Shown here: piece after piece, positions 9,777 through 19,431 of the stretch
How the letters are laid out: each line of letters starts with the position of its first letter
Position numbering within the stretch: position 1 is the first letter of the stretch
Source: Marinomonas ostreistagni
GTDB taxonomy: Bacteria > Pseudomonadota > Gammaproteobacteria > Pseudomonadales > Marinomonadaceae
Reading direction: 5' to 3'
NCBI RefSeq assembly: GCF_016461785.1
Contig: NZ_JAEMUH010000004.1
Location: forward strand, 186,001 to 250,000
DNA: 64,000 nucleotides
The notes under the pieces: generated by a model
Seen by the model: only the letters and a program-made list of their open reading frames with translations
Databases searched by the model: none
Told to the model about the DNA's origin: nothing
Made by a program: the position numbers and the translations under genes

Positions 9777-12488
9777 ATGGAATATTATGCCTATTGGGGA
9801 AAAGCCCAGAAGAATGAACTAGACAGCAAAGGTGATCCTTATCACTTATTAGCGTTTCACAGTTTGGATGTAGCTGCTGTGGGTAAAGTGTTGCTCACAC
9901 AAAACAAAGCGTTAACTAAGAATATTGCGTCATTTCTTGAGCTAGACGAAGAAGCGTTTATTTCACTATTTATCTTTTGTTTGTTGCTCCATGACTTAGG
10001 TAAATTTGCGTCGGCCTTTCAGGCTTTATTCAAAGATGAGTCTGGTTTTCTATTTAATGCTAATCCCACATGGCACTACAACAGCAAAGAGCATCGTCAT
10101 GATCAGCTGGGCTTATTTTTCTGGCATGAGCTTAGAGAATTAGAAGAGCTGTTCCCGCTCTCTCTTTCAGATAGTGAAGAAGCGCAGGCTTTTGAAACAT
10201 TCTCAGTATTGATGGAGTGCAGTTTAGGGCATCACGGAAAGCCGATTCGGTTTGATAAGCCCAGCGATCTAAAACGTTATATTCAAAAGCACAATGTCTC
10301 GGCGGCAAAGTCTTTTGTTTTAGATGCTTATCATTTGATCAAACCGTCAATTCTATTCGAAAAGTTTCTTGATGCTTCATGGCGTGCACGTCTGAAGCAG
10401 GTGAGTTGGTTGCTTGCAGGAGTTGCTGTGTTAGCTGACTGGATGGGATCTGATCGAGCCTATTTTCCATATCGCTCTAAGCCTGTTGAGGCTCTAGGTG
10501 ATTATTGGGAAGACGCACTGGCAAATGCTCAACGAGCTTGGCAAGCAGCTGGGTTAAGCAGTAGTGCTTCGATAAAACCTTTTCAGTCGGTGCAGGCTCA
10601 ATTTGGCTTTTCACCAACGCCTCTGCAGGCTTGGGCTGAAAGTGTAGATATTGATGATTCACCACAGCTTTTTATCCTCGAGGACGTTACCGGGAGCGGT
10701 AAGACCGAAGCTGCTCAAGTGTTATTACATCGATTACTCGAAGCAGGGGCTGCTGATGGCTTTTATTTTGGTCTGCCAACCATGGCGACCTCTAATGCAA
10801 TGTATCAGCGTGTGCTCGATCATTATTCATTCATGTTCCAAGATCATTCAGCTTTACCGAGCATTGTGTTAGCGCATGGCGCTCGTGATATGAACGAACA
10901 GTTCCAAGCCACCCTCATGTCTGAAGGTAGTAGTGAAACAAGTTATACCCGCGATGATCAAACTGCGACCGCTCAATGTAGCCAATGGTTAGGGGATTCG
11001 CGTAAGAAAGCTCTATTAGCACCGATTGGTGTTGGCACATTAGATCAAACTTTATTGGCAGTTTTACCGCGTCGTCATCAATCTTTGCGGTTATTGGGGC
11101 TACACCGAAAAGTATTGGTATTCGATGAGGTACATGCGGCTGATGAGTATATGTTTGAACTGCTCGAAAGTTTGCTATCACTGCATCTGCATTTTGGTGG
11201 TAGCGCTATTTTATTAACAGCAACTCTTTCTCAACAGCAGCGTCAGCGTCTCACAGATGTTTGGCTCAACGCTTCGGCTCACTCAGGTAAACAGCTAGAA
11301 CAAACACATTTTCCTTTAGCGACTAAAGTCTCGCTTTCTAGCGAGCAGTCTTTACTAGAACAGCCGCTAGATAGCCGAGAAGATGTAAGCCGTTCGGTAG
11401 CTGTGCACTTTATTGATAAGAAAGACACGGTCGTTGAAAAGGTTGTTCAAGCAGCGAGGGCTGGTGAATGTGTTGTCTGGGTTCGTAATTCAGTAGACGA
11501 TGCTATAAGTGCTTACACTGAAATCCGCGAGCAATTGGATAATCCAGATAATGCGCTCTTATTTCACAGCCGCTTTACATTGAGTGATCGTCAAACTATC
11601 GAGTACAAGGTGCTAAATTGGTTTGGTAAGCACAGTGACGCTCAAGCTCGACATGGCAAAGTGTTAGTGGCGACTCAAGTCTTTCAAGAAAGTTTGGACG
11701 CGGATGCGGATCTCATGATTTCCGATCTTTGCCCGATTGACGACCTTATACAGCGGGCTGGGCGTTTACAACGCCATACTCGCAATGCTCAGCGTGAACG
11801 AGAGCTCGGCATCCGCGATACGCGACCTGCGCCATTGCTGTACGTTCATGCACCAGCTTGGTCTGATGATCCTAGTGCGCATTGGTTGAGAGATGTTTTG
11901 CCTAGTGCGCAAGCAGTGTATCGCTCACCCGGTAGACTGTGGTTAGGGATGAAGACGTTAAGAGAGTTGGGCGGTATTCATATGCCGGAAAAAGCCCGCG
12001 ATCTAATTGAGGCTGTGTACTCTCCAGAAGCTCAAATGCAGATCCCAAAAGCACTAGAGGAAGCAGAATTAGAAGCCGTTGGAGAGCAAGTTAGTAAAGT
12101 CAGTGCCGCTAAATTCAATCGGCTCCAGTGGCAAGATTATGGTTACAGCGCTCAAAGCAATCAACAATGGTACGACGATCAAACGGATATCAGCACGCGC
12201 TACAGCAACCTAGAATACGAAAATATTTTACTACTTAAACGTGATGGTAAAGGGGAGCTGGTGCCCTATGCTAATCAGCCTAAATTTGCTGTGCCGTTGA
12301 GTACTTTCAAAGTACTGAAAAGTAAGTTTGCGGATCAAATGACTCAAATCAGTGAAGAAGAGGGGCTTGCTTTGGAGATGCGCTATCCTAGTGCTAAATA
12401 CCTTCAACCATGGCTCAACAGTGACGATCCGAATTTTAGTTATAGCGATGTGTTTGGTTTTCAACAATTCAATGAAAAGGATGCCTAA
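9777..12488 (+). CDS. cas3: Cas3 helicase-nuclease, type I-E
   Basis: This is the 903-residue effector nuclease of Cascade interference. The N-terminal HD nuclease domain has H28 (LLAFHSLD) and H72-D73 (LLLHDLGKF), with a further GHHGKP motif near 151. The SF2 helicase follows: Walker A TGSGKT at about 305-310, DEVH at about 450, a TAT motif (LLTATLS), and motif VI QRAGRLQRH at about 659. The nuclease and helicase are fused, as is normal for I-E. The stop overlaps the cas8e start by one base. It is the first gene of the cas operon, preceded by AGGGTG as ribosome site. Confidence 0.97.
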   Translation: MEYYAYWGKAQKNELDSKGDPYHLLAFHSLDVAAVGKVLLTQNKALTKNIASFLELDEEAFISLFIFCLLLHDLGKFASAFQALFKDESGFLFNANPTWHYNSKEHRHDQLGLFFWHELRELEELFPLSLSDSEEAQAFETFSVLMECSLGHHGKPIRFDKPSDLKRYIQKHNVSAAKSFVLDAYHLIKPSILFEKFLDASWRARLKQVSWLLAGVAVLADWMGSDRAYFPYRSKPVEALGDYWEDALANAQRAWQAAGLSSSASIKPFQSVQAQFGFSPTPLQAWAESVDIDDSPQLFILEDVTGSGKTEAAQVLLHRLLEAGAADGFYFGLPTMATSNAMYQRVLDHYSFMFQDHSALPSIVLAHGARDMNEQFQATLMSEGSSETSYTRDDQTATAQCSQWLGDSRKKALLAPIGVGTLDQTLLAVLPRRHQSLRLLGLHRKVLVFDEVHAADEYMFELLESLLSLHLHFGGSAILLTATLSQQQRQRLTDVWLNASAHSGKQLEQTHFPLATKVSLSSEQSLLEQPLDSREDVSRSVAVHFIDKKDTVVEKVVQAARAGECVVWVRNSVDDAISAYTEIREQLDNPDNALLFHSRFTLSDRQTIEYKVLNWFGKHSDAQARHGKVLVATQVFQESLDADADLMISDLCPIDDLIQRAGRLQRHTRNAQRERELGIRDTRPAPLLYVHAPAWSDDPSAHWLRDVLPSAQAVYRSPGRLWLGMKTLRELGGIHMPEKARDLIEAVYSPEAQMQIPKALEEAELEAVGEQVSKVSAAKFNRLQWQDYGYSAQSNQQWYDDQTDISTRYSNLEYENILLLKRDGKGELVPYANQPKFAVPLSTFKVLKSKFADQMTQISEEEGLALEMRYPSAKYLQPWLNSDDPNFSYSDVFGFQQFNEKDA

Positions 12489-14089
12489 TGAACTTAGTAA
12501 AAGACCCATGGTTGCCGATGCGAATGCGCGACGGCTCGGTGCAGTCGCTGCCGATTAGTCAGATTAGTGCAGATAGCGTAGTGGATTTTGCTTTGCCACG
12601 TGCAGACTTCCAAGGTGCGGCTTATCAGTTTGCAATTGGATTGTTACAGACAGCCTTTGCTCCTAAAGACTCAACGCAGTGGGTAGAGCGATTTAAGCAA
12701 GCACCTACTGAGCAGGAGCTTGAGCAAGCTTTGCAAGCAGTGGAGCATGCTTTTAATGCCGAGGGTGATGGCCCCCTGTTTATGCAAGACTTTGAATCAC
12801 TCTCTGAGCAAAAGCCCTCAAATATTGCAGGACTACTGATCGACGCGCCAGGTGAAAACGGCATCAAGAACAACACTGATCACTTTATTAAACGTGGTGT
12901 GTGCGATCAGATGTCGTTAGAAATGGCCTTGTTAGCGCTATTCACTCTTCAAATCAACGCACCCTCAGGTGGTGCAGGGCATCGCGTAGGGCTACGTGGC
13001 GGTGGGCCGTTAACGTCTCTCGTGATACCGGCAGATTCGGATGCATCTTTGTGGCAAAAGCTTTGGCTCAATGTGATCAATCGCGAGAGCTGGGTCTATG
13101 ATGCCCCTGATTTTAGTGATGGCTCAGTGTTTCCTTGGTTAGCTCCGACACGCACTAGCGAAAAGAAAGGCTCCGAAGTCCTTCACGATCATGTACATCC
13201 ATTGCATATGTTCTGGGCCATGCCACGACGTATTCGTTTAGAAGTGCGAAACCAAGAAGGGACATGTGCGATTACTGGTCAGATGACGAGTAACGTTGTA
13301 AGTGACTATCGTACGCAAAACTACGGTTACAACTACTCGGGTAATTGGGCGCATCCGTTAACGCCTTATAAAAGCGATCCGAAAAAGCCCGATAGTGATT
13401 GGCTATCGGCTAAAGGTCAGCCAGGAGGGATTCAATACAAGATTTGGGATGCCTTGGCTTTTTCTAGTGAGGCAAATGCGCAGCGATGCGCAGCAGTGAT
13501 TAGCCACTTTGAAAATGTGAGTGCTGCCAATCGCCGAGCATTTAAAAATGTTGTCACCAGTCTCTGGGTGTTTGGCTATGACATGGACAATATGAAGCCC
13601 CGTGGCTGGTACAGCACGACTATGCCTTTGTTTCAATTCGATCCTGAACAACAAACGGATCTTCTATTAGAGGTTAAGCGTTTACAAAAGCTTTCTGGAG
13701 ACGCTTTGTGGCATTTACGCACACAAGTAAAAGCCGCGTGGTTTGAAAGCCCAGGTGATGCTAAGGGTGATATGTCTTTCATCGATTTGGAATTTTGGCA
13801 GCGCAGTGAGGCAAGTTTCTTTAGCGCTATCTCACAATTAATGGATGCTGTAGACGATGGCTCGGAAGTTTTACCTAGCGCCACTGCAAAAGTATGGCTC
13901 GGCCAATTGCAGCATACAGTCCTAGATTTATTTGACGAGTATGCGCTTTCGGAGCTTGGCTCGGAGCGAACCATGCTCAAACGAATCGAAGCTCGACGAG
14001 CATTGTGTGGCTGGTTGTTTGGTGGCAAAGATATCAAAACCTTTAAAAAAGATTATCGGATAGAGCAACAACAGGAGGTGATGCCATGA
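12488..14089 (+). CDS. cas8e: Cas8e (Cse1/CasA), large subunit of Cascade
   Basis: The 533-residue large subunit of the type I-E surveillance complex recognises the PAM and recruits Cas3. The start MNLVKDPWLPMR and the loop GDGPLFMQD at about residue 93 are characteristic of Cse1. The length is close to the roughly 500 residues of the family. The start overlaps the cas3 stop and the end overlaps cas11, so translation is coupled. Confidence 0.95.
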   Translation: MNLVKDPWLPMRMRDGSVQSLPISQISADSVVDFALPRADFQGAAYQFAIGLLQTAFAPKDSTQWVERFKQAPTEQELEQALQAVEHAFNAEGDGPLFMQDFESLSEQKPSNIAGLLIDAPGENGIKNNTDHFIKRGVCDQMSLEMALLALFTLQINAPSGGAGHRVGLRGGGPLTSLVIPADSDASLWQKLWLNVINRESWVYDAPDFSDGSVFPWLAPTRTSEKKGSEVLHDHVHPLHMFWAMPRRIRLEVRNQEGTCAITGQMTSNVVSDYRTQNYGYNYSGNWAHPLTPYKSDPKKPDSDWLSAKGQPGGIQYKIWDALAFSSEANAQRCAAVISHFENVSAANRRAFKNVVTSLWVFGYDMDNMKPRGWYSTTMPLFQFDPEQQTDLLLEVKRLQKLSGDALWHLRTQVKAAWFESPGDAKGDMSFIDLEFWQRSEASFFSAISQLMDAVDDGSEVLPSATAKVWLGQLQHTVLDLFDEYALSELGSERTMLKRIEARRALCGWLFGGKDIKTFKKDYRIEQQQEVMP

Positions 14090-14682
14090 GTGGAATAAAA
14101 CAATATGAACATACCGTCCTACGCTGGTGGCAGAGTATGTTTGAAGACTCTGCCACATTAAAAGCTAAGGGCAATGTGCCAGCGCCAACGTCTCACAAAG
14201 CTCAACTGAAGCGATGCGACAGCGCAGATGCAGTAATGCTACAAGAAGGCTTTCGCATGCTTTGGTTAGAATTGTTAAATCAAGGTCTTGAAGACTCATC
14301 ACAAAACCTTGAAGCATGGGCGACTGTCGCTGCAGTACTGGTACATATCAAGCAAGATAATGGCGAGAAGCTGGCGTCCCAAGCAGGCAAAAAGGTAAAC
14401 AAACATGGCGAGCCTGCTGAAAAATCGATTGTTAGTGAGCTTCGTTTTGCCAAGCTACAAAACGCCCCAACACCAGATGACTTCCTCAAGCGTATACGTC
14501 GTATTGTACTGCAATTAGATGGCAAAGCATCACCCACAAAAGTGGCTGATGACATATTGCAATGGTTTGATGAATTCTACGCATGGTCACCGCGTAAAGC
14601 GGATAAGCGCATTAGCGTGCGTTGGGCGATGGACTACTACCAAGCTGCTAACCAAAAATCTTCTAAATCTAAAACTGCTTAA
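14086..14682 (+). CDS. cse2: Cas11 (Cse2/CasB), small subunit of Cascade
   Basis: The 198-residue, basic, helical protein sits in the canonical position between cas8e and cas7e and overlaps cas8e by four bases (ATGA). WWQSM near the N-terminus and the helical C-terminal half with RRIVLQLD fit Cse2, which lines the Cascade belly and stabilises the R-loop. Sequence conservation in this family is weak, so position carries much of the identification. Confidence 0.92.
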   Translation: MSGIKQYEHTVLRWWQSMFEDSATLKAKGNVPAPTSHKAQLKRCDSADAVMLQEGFRMLWLELLNQGLEDSSQNLEAWATVAAVLVHIKQDNGEKLASQAGKKVNKHGEPAEKSIVSELRFAKLQNAPTPDDFLKRIRRIVLQLDGKASPTKVADDILQWFDEFYAWSPRKADKRISVRWAMDYYQAANQKSSKSKTA

Positions 14683-14695
14683 AAAGGAATTTTCC

Positions 14696-15730
14696 ATGAG
14701 TCAATTTATCCAACTTCACTTCCTAACCTCTTACGCACCATCTAATTTAAACCGTGATGACTTAGGGCGCCCAAAAACTGCAAAAATGGGCGGTTTTGAT
14801 CGCTTGCGTGTTAGCTCACAAAGCTTGAAACGTAACTGGCGTTGCTCCGAAATCTTTGAAGAGTCTATGGCAAATAACCTTGGCAAGCGCACAAAACGTT
14901 TTGGCGGCGAAGTTTTTAAAGCTCTAGTTGAGAAAGGCGTAACCGAAAAGAACGCTCAAAAATTGGCGGCCAGTATTGCCGGTGTATTTGGTAAAGGTAA
15001 AAAGGATTCGCTTGAAATTGAGCAGTTAGCGCATATCAGTCCAGAAGAGCAACAAGCTGCCTTGGACTTGGCTGTTGTATTAGCAGAAGAAAGCCGCGAG
15101 CCAACTAAAGATGAGCTAGATTTGCTACGCCATAACCAAAGTGCGGTGGATATTGCACTGTTTGGTCGTATGTTGGCCTCTAGCCCAGCTTTTAATGTTG
15201 AAGCTGCTTGCCAAGTGGCCCATGCGTTAAGTGTTCATAGTGTAGTAGTGGAAGATGATTACTTCACTGCCGTAGACGATCTAAACGATGGTAAGGAAGA
15301 TTCAGGCTCTTCTCATATCGGTGAATCTGGCTTTGCTGCGGCACTGTTTTACAGCTATGTTTGCATCAATAAAACTCAACTTATCGAGAATTTGGATGGC
15401 AACGAAGCTCTAGCAAACCAAGCTATTCAAGCTTTGACTGAAGCTGCGGTAAAAGTATCGCCAAAGGGCAAGCAAAACAGCTTTGCGTCACGCGCCTACG
15501 CGAGCTATGTACTGGCTGAAAAAGGTGAGCAACAACCGCGTTCCTTGTCCGCAGCTTTTCTAAAACCAATAAAAGGCGAAGATCAAGCGTTACTGGCGAT
15601 TAGTGCATTAGAAAAGCAAACCGAGAATTTTGACAAGGTATACGGCCAGTGTGCGGATGCTCGTTATAGTATCAATGCAGTCGTTGGTGAAGGTTCATTT
15701 GATGAACTGAAAGCATTCGTTGCTAATTAA
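14696..15730 (+). CDS. cas7e: Cas7e (Cse4/CasC), Cascade backbone
   Basis: The protein forms the six-copy backbone along the crRNA spacer. I place the start at ATG 14696, preceded by AAAAGGAATTTTCC and giving 344 residues. A frame open from 14519 would overlap cse2 and adds nothing family-like. MSQFIQLHFLTSYAPSNLNR, the RVSSQSLKRNWR segment and SHIGESGFAAALFYSY are typical of Cas7e. The gap to cse2 is 13 bases. Confidence 0.96.
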   Translation: MSQFIQLHFLTSYAPSNLNRDDLGRPKTAKMGGFDRLRVSSQSLKRNWRCSEIFEESMANNLGKRTKRFGGEVFKALVEKGVTEKNAQKLAASIAGVFGKGKKDSLEIEQLAHISPEEQQAALDLAVVLAEESREPTKDELDLLRHNQSAVDIALFGRMLASSPAFNVEAACQVAHALSVHSVVVEDDYFTAVDDLNDGKEDSGSSHIGESGFAAALFYSYVCINKTQLIENLDGNEALANQAIQALTEAAVKVSPKGKQNSFASRAYASYVLAEKGEQQPRSLSAAFLKPIKGEDQALLAISALEKQTENFDKVYGQCADARYSINAVVGEGSFDELKAFVAN

Positions 15731-15747
15731 TAGCTGGGGTGCAGATC

Positions 15748-16506
15748 ATGAAAGACTATTTGGTATTTCAACTCTATGGACCTATGGCAAGCTGGGGCCA
15801 GCCAGCCGTAGGTGGCGATCGGGCGACACATATGTCGCCTACCCGCTCAGCTATTTTAGGGCTATTAGGAGCAGCTTTGGGGATTAAGCGTGAAGAGGAA
15901 GATCGCCTCCAAGCTCTACATCAAAGTGTGCTGGTTGCGACCAAGCAACTGACACCGACCAGTTTGCTACGTGACTACCATACCAGCCAAGTGCCTGCTC
16001 GTAACAACAAGTACGTTTATCGTACACGTAAAAACGAGCTGCTTGATGAATCAAAGGATAAATTAAATACTATTTTGTCCACGCGAGATTATCGTTGTGA
16101 TGGTTTATGGGTGGTGGCGCTTTCTTTAACTGAAACGGCCACTATTACATTGGATGCACTTCGGCATGTGCTTATTCGTCCCGTGTTTACTTTGTATTTA
16201 GGGCGTAAGTCTTGTCCGGTTTCTGCGCCCTTATGCCCCGTATTAGTAGTTGATAGCGAATTGAAAGACGCCTTAGACCAAGATTTTCCAGAGCTAACAC
16301 CAGAGGGCGTTTCAGATAACACTTGGTTGCGACGTAGCCGGGCGTTTACCTATACATGGGAAGGTGACATTTCTGAGATTCAAGGCGATACAGTTATGAC
16401 TACGCACCCATGGGATGATCCGGTTAGTCGAACTCGATGGCAATTTCAACAACGTGCGATGCATCAAGTCACAACTCGGGCTTCTGAAACTAGCAAGGAG
16501 GTATAA
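15748..16506 (+). CDS. cas5e: Cas5e (CasD), crRNA 5'-handle binding subunit
   Basis: The product caps the 5' end of the crRNA in Cascade. I prefer ATG 15748 (252 residues), which has GGGGTG upstream. A GTG at 15739 is in frame but overlaps that likely ribosome site. Family features are YLVFQLYGPMASWGQ, GDRATHMSPTRSAILGLLGA and LGRKSCPVSAPL. It is followed directly by cas6e, with the stop one base before the next ATG. Confidence 0.95.
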   Translation: MKDYLVFQLYGPMASWGQPAVGGDRATHMSPTRSAILGLLGAALGIKREEEDRLQALHQSVLVATKQLTPTSLLRDYHTSQVPARNNKYVYRTRKNELLDESKDKLNTILSTRDYRCDGLWVVALSLTETATITLDALRHVLIRPVFTLYLGRKSCPVSAPLCPVLVVDSELKDALDQDFPELTPEGVSDNTWLRRSRAFTYTWEGDISEIQGDTVMTTHPWDDPVSRTRWQFQQRAMHQVTTRASETSKEV

Positions 16507-17181
16507 ATGTATTTATCAAAGATATCTTTGCAATCGTCAGATCAAGCGCGATTGTTACTAGCAGGTTTCGGGAATAAAGGTGTTTACTCTTCGCATCAAA
16601 TTTTATGGCAATTATTTACTAACGATGAAGCTCGTTCGTTTTTATTTCGAGAAGAGCAAGACGATCAAGGGCGTCCGGTATTTTATGTCCAATCTGAAAA
16701 CGAACCCGAAGTGGATAGCAGTTGTTTCAAAGTGCAGAGCAAGCGCTTTGAGCCAAAGTTGTATTCGGGTCAAAGGCTTAGTTTTACCTTAAGAGCCAAC
16801 CCGACAATTACGGTTAAAAATGCGCAAGGTAAAAACCAGCGTCACGATGTCATGATGCACGCGAAACGAAATGCTAAACAGGAAGGTATTACTGACCCCG
16901 AGGAAATTAAAGAATTGATGGAGCAAGCTGCTCAACAGTGGTTAGTAGCATCGGATCGGCTTCAGGATTGGGGGATCACGCTTGATTCGCTACCATTTAT
17001 TAAAAGTTATCAGCAACACCGTTCTAGAAAATCTTCTGATACGACGATTCAATTCTCAAGTGTCGATTATGAAGGGGTTCTGACAGTGCAAGATCCAAAT
17101 CGTTTCGTAGGCAAGCTCAAGCAAGGTGTCGGGAAATCAAAAGCGCTTGGCTGTGGACTTATGTTAATCAAACCAATATAG
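16507..17181 (+). CDS. cas6e: Cas6e (CasE), crRNA-processing endonuclease
   Basis: The 224-residue RNase cuts the CRISPR transcript at the base of the repeat hairpin and stays bound to the 3' end. MYLSKISLQS at the start, a likely catalytic His30 in SSHQILWQLF (E. coli His20 equivalent), SFTLRANP, and the C-terminal glycine-rich loop GVGKSKALGCGLML are all present. In most I-E operons cas1 follows. Here a KilA-N gene intervenes 30 bases downstream. Confidence 0.95.
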   Translation: MYLSKISLQSSDQARLLLAGFGNKGVYSSHQILWQLFTNDEARSFLFREEQDDQGRPVFYVQSENEPEVDSSCFKVQSKRFEPKLYSGQRLSFTLRANPTITVKNAQGKNQRHDVMMHAKRNAKQEGITDPEEIKELMEQAAQQWLVASDRLQDWGITLDSLPFIKSYQQHRSRKSSDTTIQFSSVDYEGVLTVQDPNRFVGKLKQGVGKSKALGCGLMLIKPI

Positions 17182-17211
17182 CCATTTTAATATGAACTTA
17201 AGGACAAGATC

Positions 17212-18030
17212 ATGACACCAAAATTGCAAGTTTTAGAGCAGGAGATACGTACTCTCACCAAGGATGGTGTGGAGTACATCTGCATTACAGACATTGCTCG
17301 CTATAAAAATCCTAGTAGAACCGGGGTAATTATTGGGAACTGGCTAAGAAACCGTAACACTTTAGAGTTTCTTGGTATCTGGGAGAGATTGAATAATGAA
17401 GCATTTAATGTCATCGAATTCGATGACATTAAAAAGGAAGCAGGACTCAACAGTTTCACGATAACGGTGACGGAGTGGGCTGTCAAAACATCAGCTATGG
17501 GACTTATTTCTAAAGCGGGGCGTTACGGTGGTACGTACGCTCAAAAAGACATAGCATTTGAGTTCGCAAGCTGGGTGTCGGTCGAATTCAAACTATATTT
17601 AATTAAAGAGTTCCAACGTCTCAAGGAAAGAGAGCATCAAACCTTAGGTTGGGATATTCGCCGAAATTTAGCCAAAGTTAACTACTTGATTCACACTGAT
17701 GCGATTAAGGAAAACCTTATTCCTGATACCTTGTCAGCCTCTCAAATTCGGTTTGTATACGCTAGTGAAGCCGATGTTCTAAATATGGCGTTATTTGGAA
17801 CTACCGCAAAGCAATGGCGTGATGCAAATCCTTCAACTCTGGGAAATGTTAGAGATCATGCCAATGTTCACCAGCTAGTGTGTTTAGCGAACTTGGAATC
17901 TCTAAACGCACATTTTATTGAACAGGGAGTCCCCCAATCTGAAAGACTAGTGAAACTAAACGAGTTAGCGATACGTCAGATGAGTATTCTAAGTAACTCA
18001 CAGTTAAAACTGATGGACTCTGAGGCGTAA
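17212..18030 (+). CDS. KilA-N domain protein embedded in the cas operon
   Basis: The 272-residue protein carries a KilA-N DNA-binding domain at about residues 15-140. The signs are ITDIARYKN, a tryptophan-rich middle (GNWLRNRN, EFLGIWERLN), and the core GRYGGTYAQKDIAFEFASW at about 102-120 followed by EFKLYLIKEFQRLK. The C-terminal half is helical and I recognise nothing specific in it. KilA-N domains occur in phage and large DNA-virus proteins and in scattered bacterial genes. Here the gene has its own ribosome site (TTAAGGA), lies 30 bases after cas6e and four before cas1, and its 3' end carries the cas1 ribosome site, so it is probably co-transcribed. A 30-bp perfect palindrome lies inside it. 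It is not a standard I-E gene, and its role is unknown: regulator, adaptation factor or passenger. Confidence 0.88.
   Translation: MTPKLQVLEQEIRTLTKDGVEYICITDIARYKNPSRTGVIIGNWLRNRNTLEFLGIWERLNNEAFNVIEFDDIKKEAGLNSFTITVTEWAVKTSAMGLISKAGRYGGTYAQKDIAFEFASWVSVEFKLYLIKEFQRLKEREHQTLGWDIRRNLAKVNYLIHTDAIKENLIPDTLSASQIRFVYASEADVLNMALFGTTAKQWRDANPSTLGNVRDHANVHQLVCLANLESLNAHFIEQGVPQSERLVKLNELAIRQMSILSNSQLKLMDSEA
17404..17433. repeat. 30-bp perfect palindrome inside the KilA-N gene
   Basis: The left half TTTAATGTCATCGAA is followed at once by its exact reverse complement, giving a 30-base perfect inverted repeat centred on GAATTC. It encodes about residues 65-74 (FNVIEFDDIK) and breaks neither frame nor domain. 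As RNA it could form a hairpin of about 13 bp. As DNA it could be a dimer binding site. No T-run follows, so it is not an ordinary terminator. Confidence 0.95.
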
Positions 18031-18034
18031 AACG

Positions 18035-19256
<1,222 letters not shown>

Positions 19257-19328
19257 TTAACATAATGATTTCTATGGATTTTTGGTGGAATTTAGATTTT
19301 TAAAAGTCTTTCGAATTAAACTCTTTAC

Positions 19329-19341
19329 AATCAATTAGTTA
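19329..19341 (+). promoter_or_regulatory. IHF consensus match in the leader
   Basis: AATCAATTAGTTA fits WATCAANNNNTTR at every specified position. IHF bends the leader for naive spacer integration in E. coli. This site is about 90 bases from the first repeat, further than in E. coli, so its role may differ. Confidence 0.5.
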
Positions 19342-19349
19342 TAGATCTT

Positions 19350-19362
19350 TAAAAACTTGATA
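19350..19362 (-). promoter_or_regulatory. Second IHF consensus match, opposite strand
   Basis: The plus-strand sequence TAAAAACTTGATA is a perfect reverse-complement match to WATCAANNNNTTR. It lies eight bases after the first site and in the opposite orientation. Two sites this close suggest a compound bend. Confidence 0.5.
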
Positions 19363-19431
19363 TGAGCATTAAATCTTGGTGGATTTTTTTGTGAGATATA
19401 TTCCTTTATAAAACAATCATCTACACTAAGA

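Larger units (their letters stand above)
19257..19431 (+). promoter_or_regulatory. CRISPR leader
   Basis: The 175-base AT-rich region between cas2 and the first repeat has no gene. It holds two perfect IHF consensus matches (19329-19341, and 19350-19362 on the minus strand). TTGGTGGATTTTTTTGTGA begins at 19376, about 56 bases before repeat 1, and resembles the integrase-anchoring motif TTGGTAGATTGTGA of the E. coli leader. TTGGTGGA also occurs at 19282-19289. The degenerate repeat at the far end of the array confirms that this side is the leader, so transcription should run on the plus strand. Confidence 0.85.

Noticed and set aside
13633..14037. 134-codon frame opposite cas8e
   Set aside because: It is a shadow of the cas8e 3' end with low-complexity serine-rich translation.
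14519..14695. N-terminal extension of Cas7e
   Set aside because: It overlaps cse2, has no ribosome site, and the family starts at MSQFIQLHF (14696).
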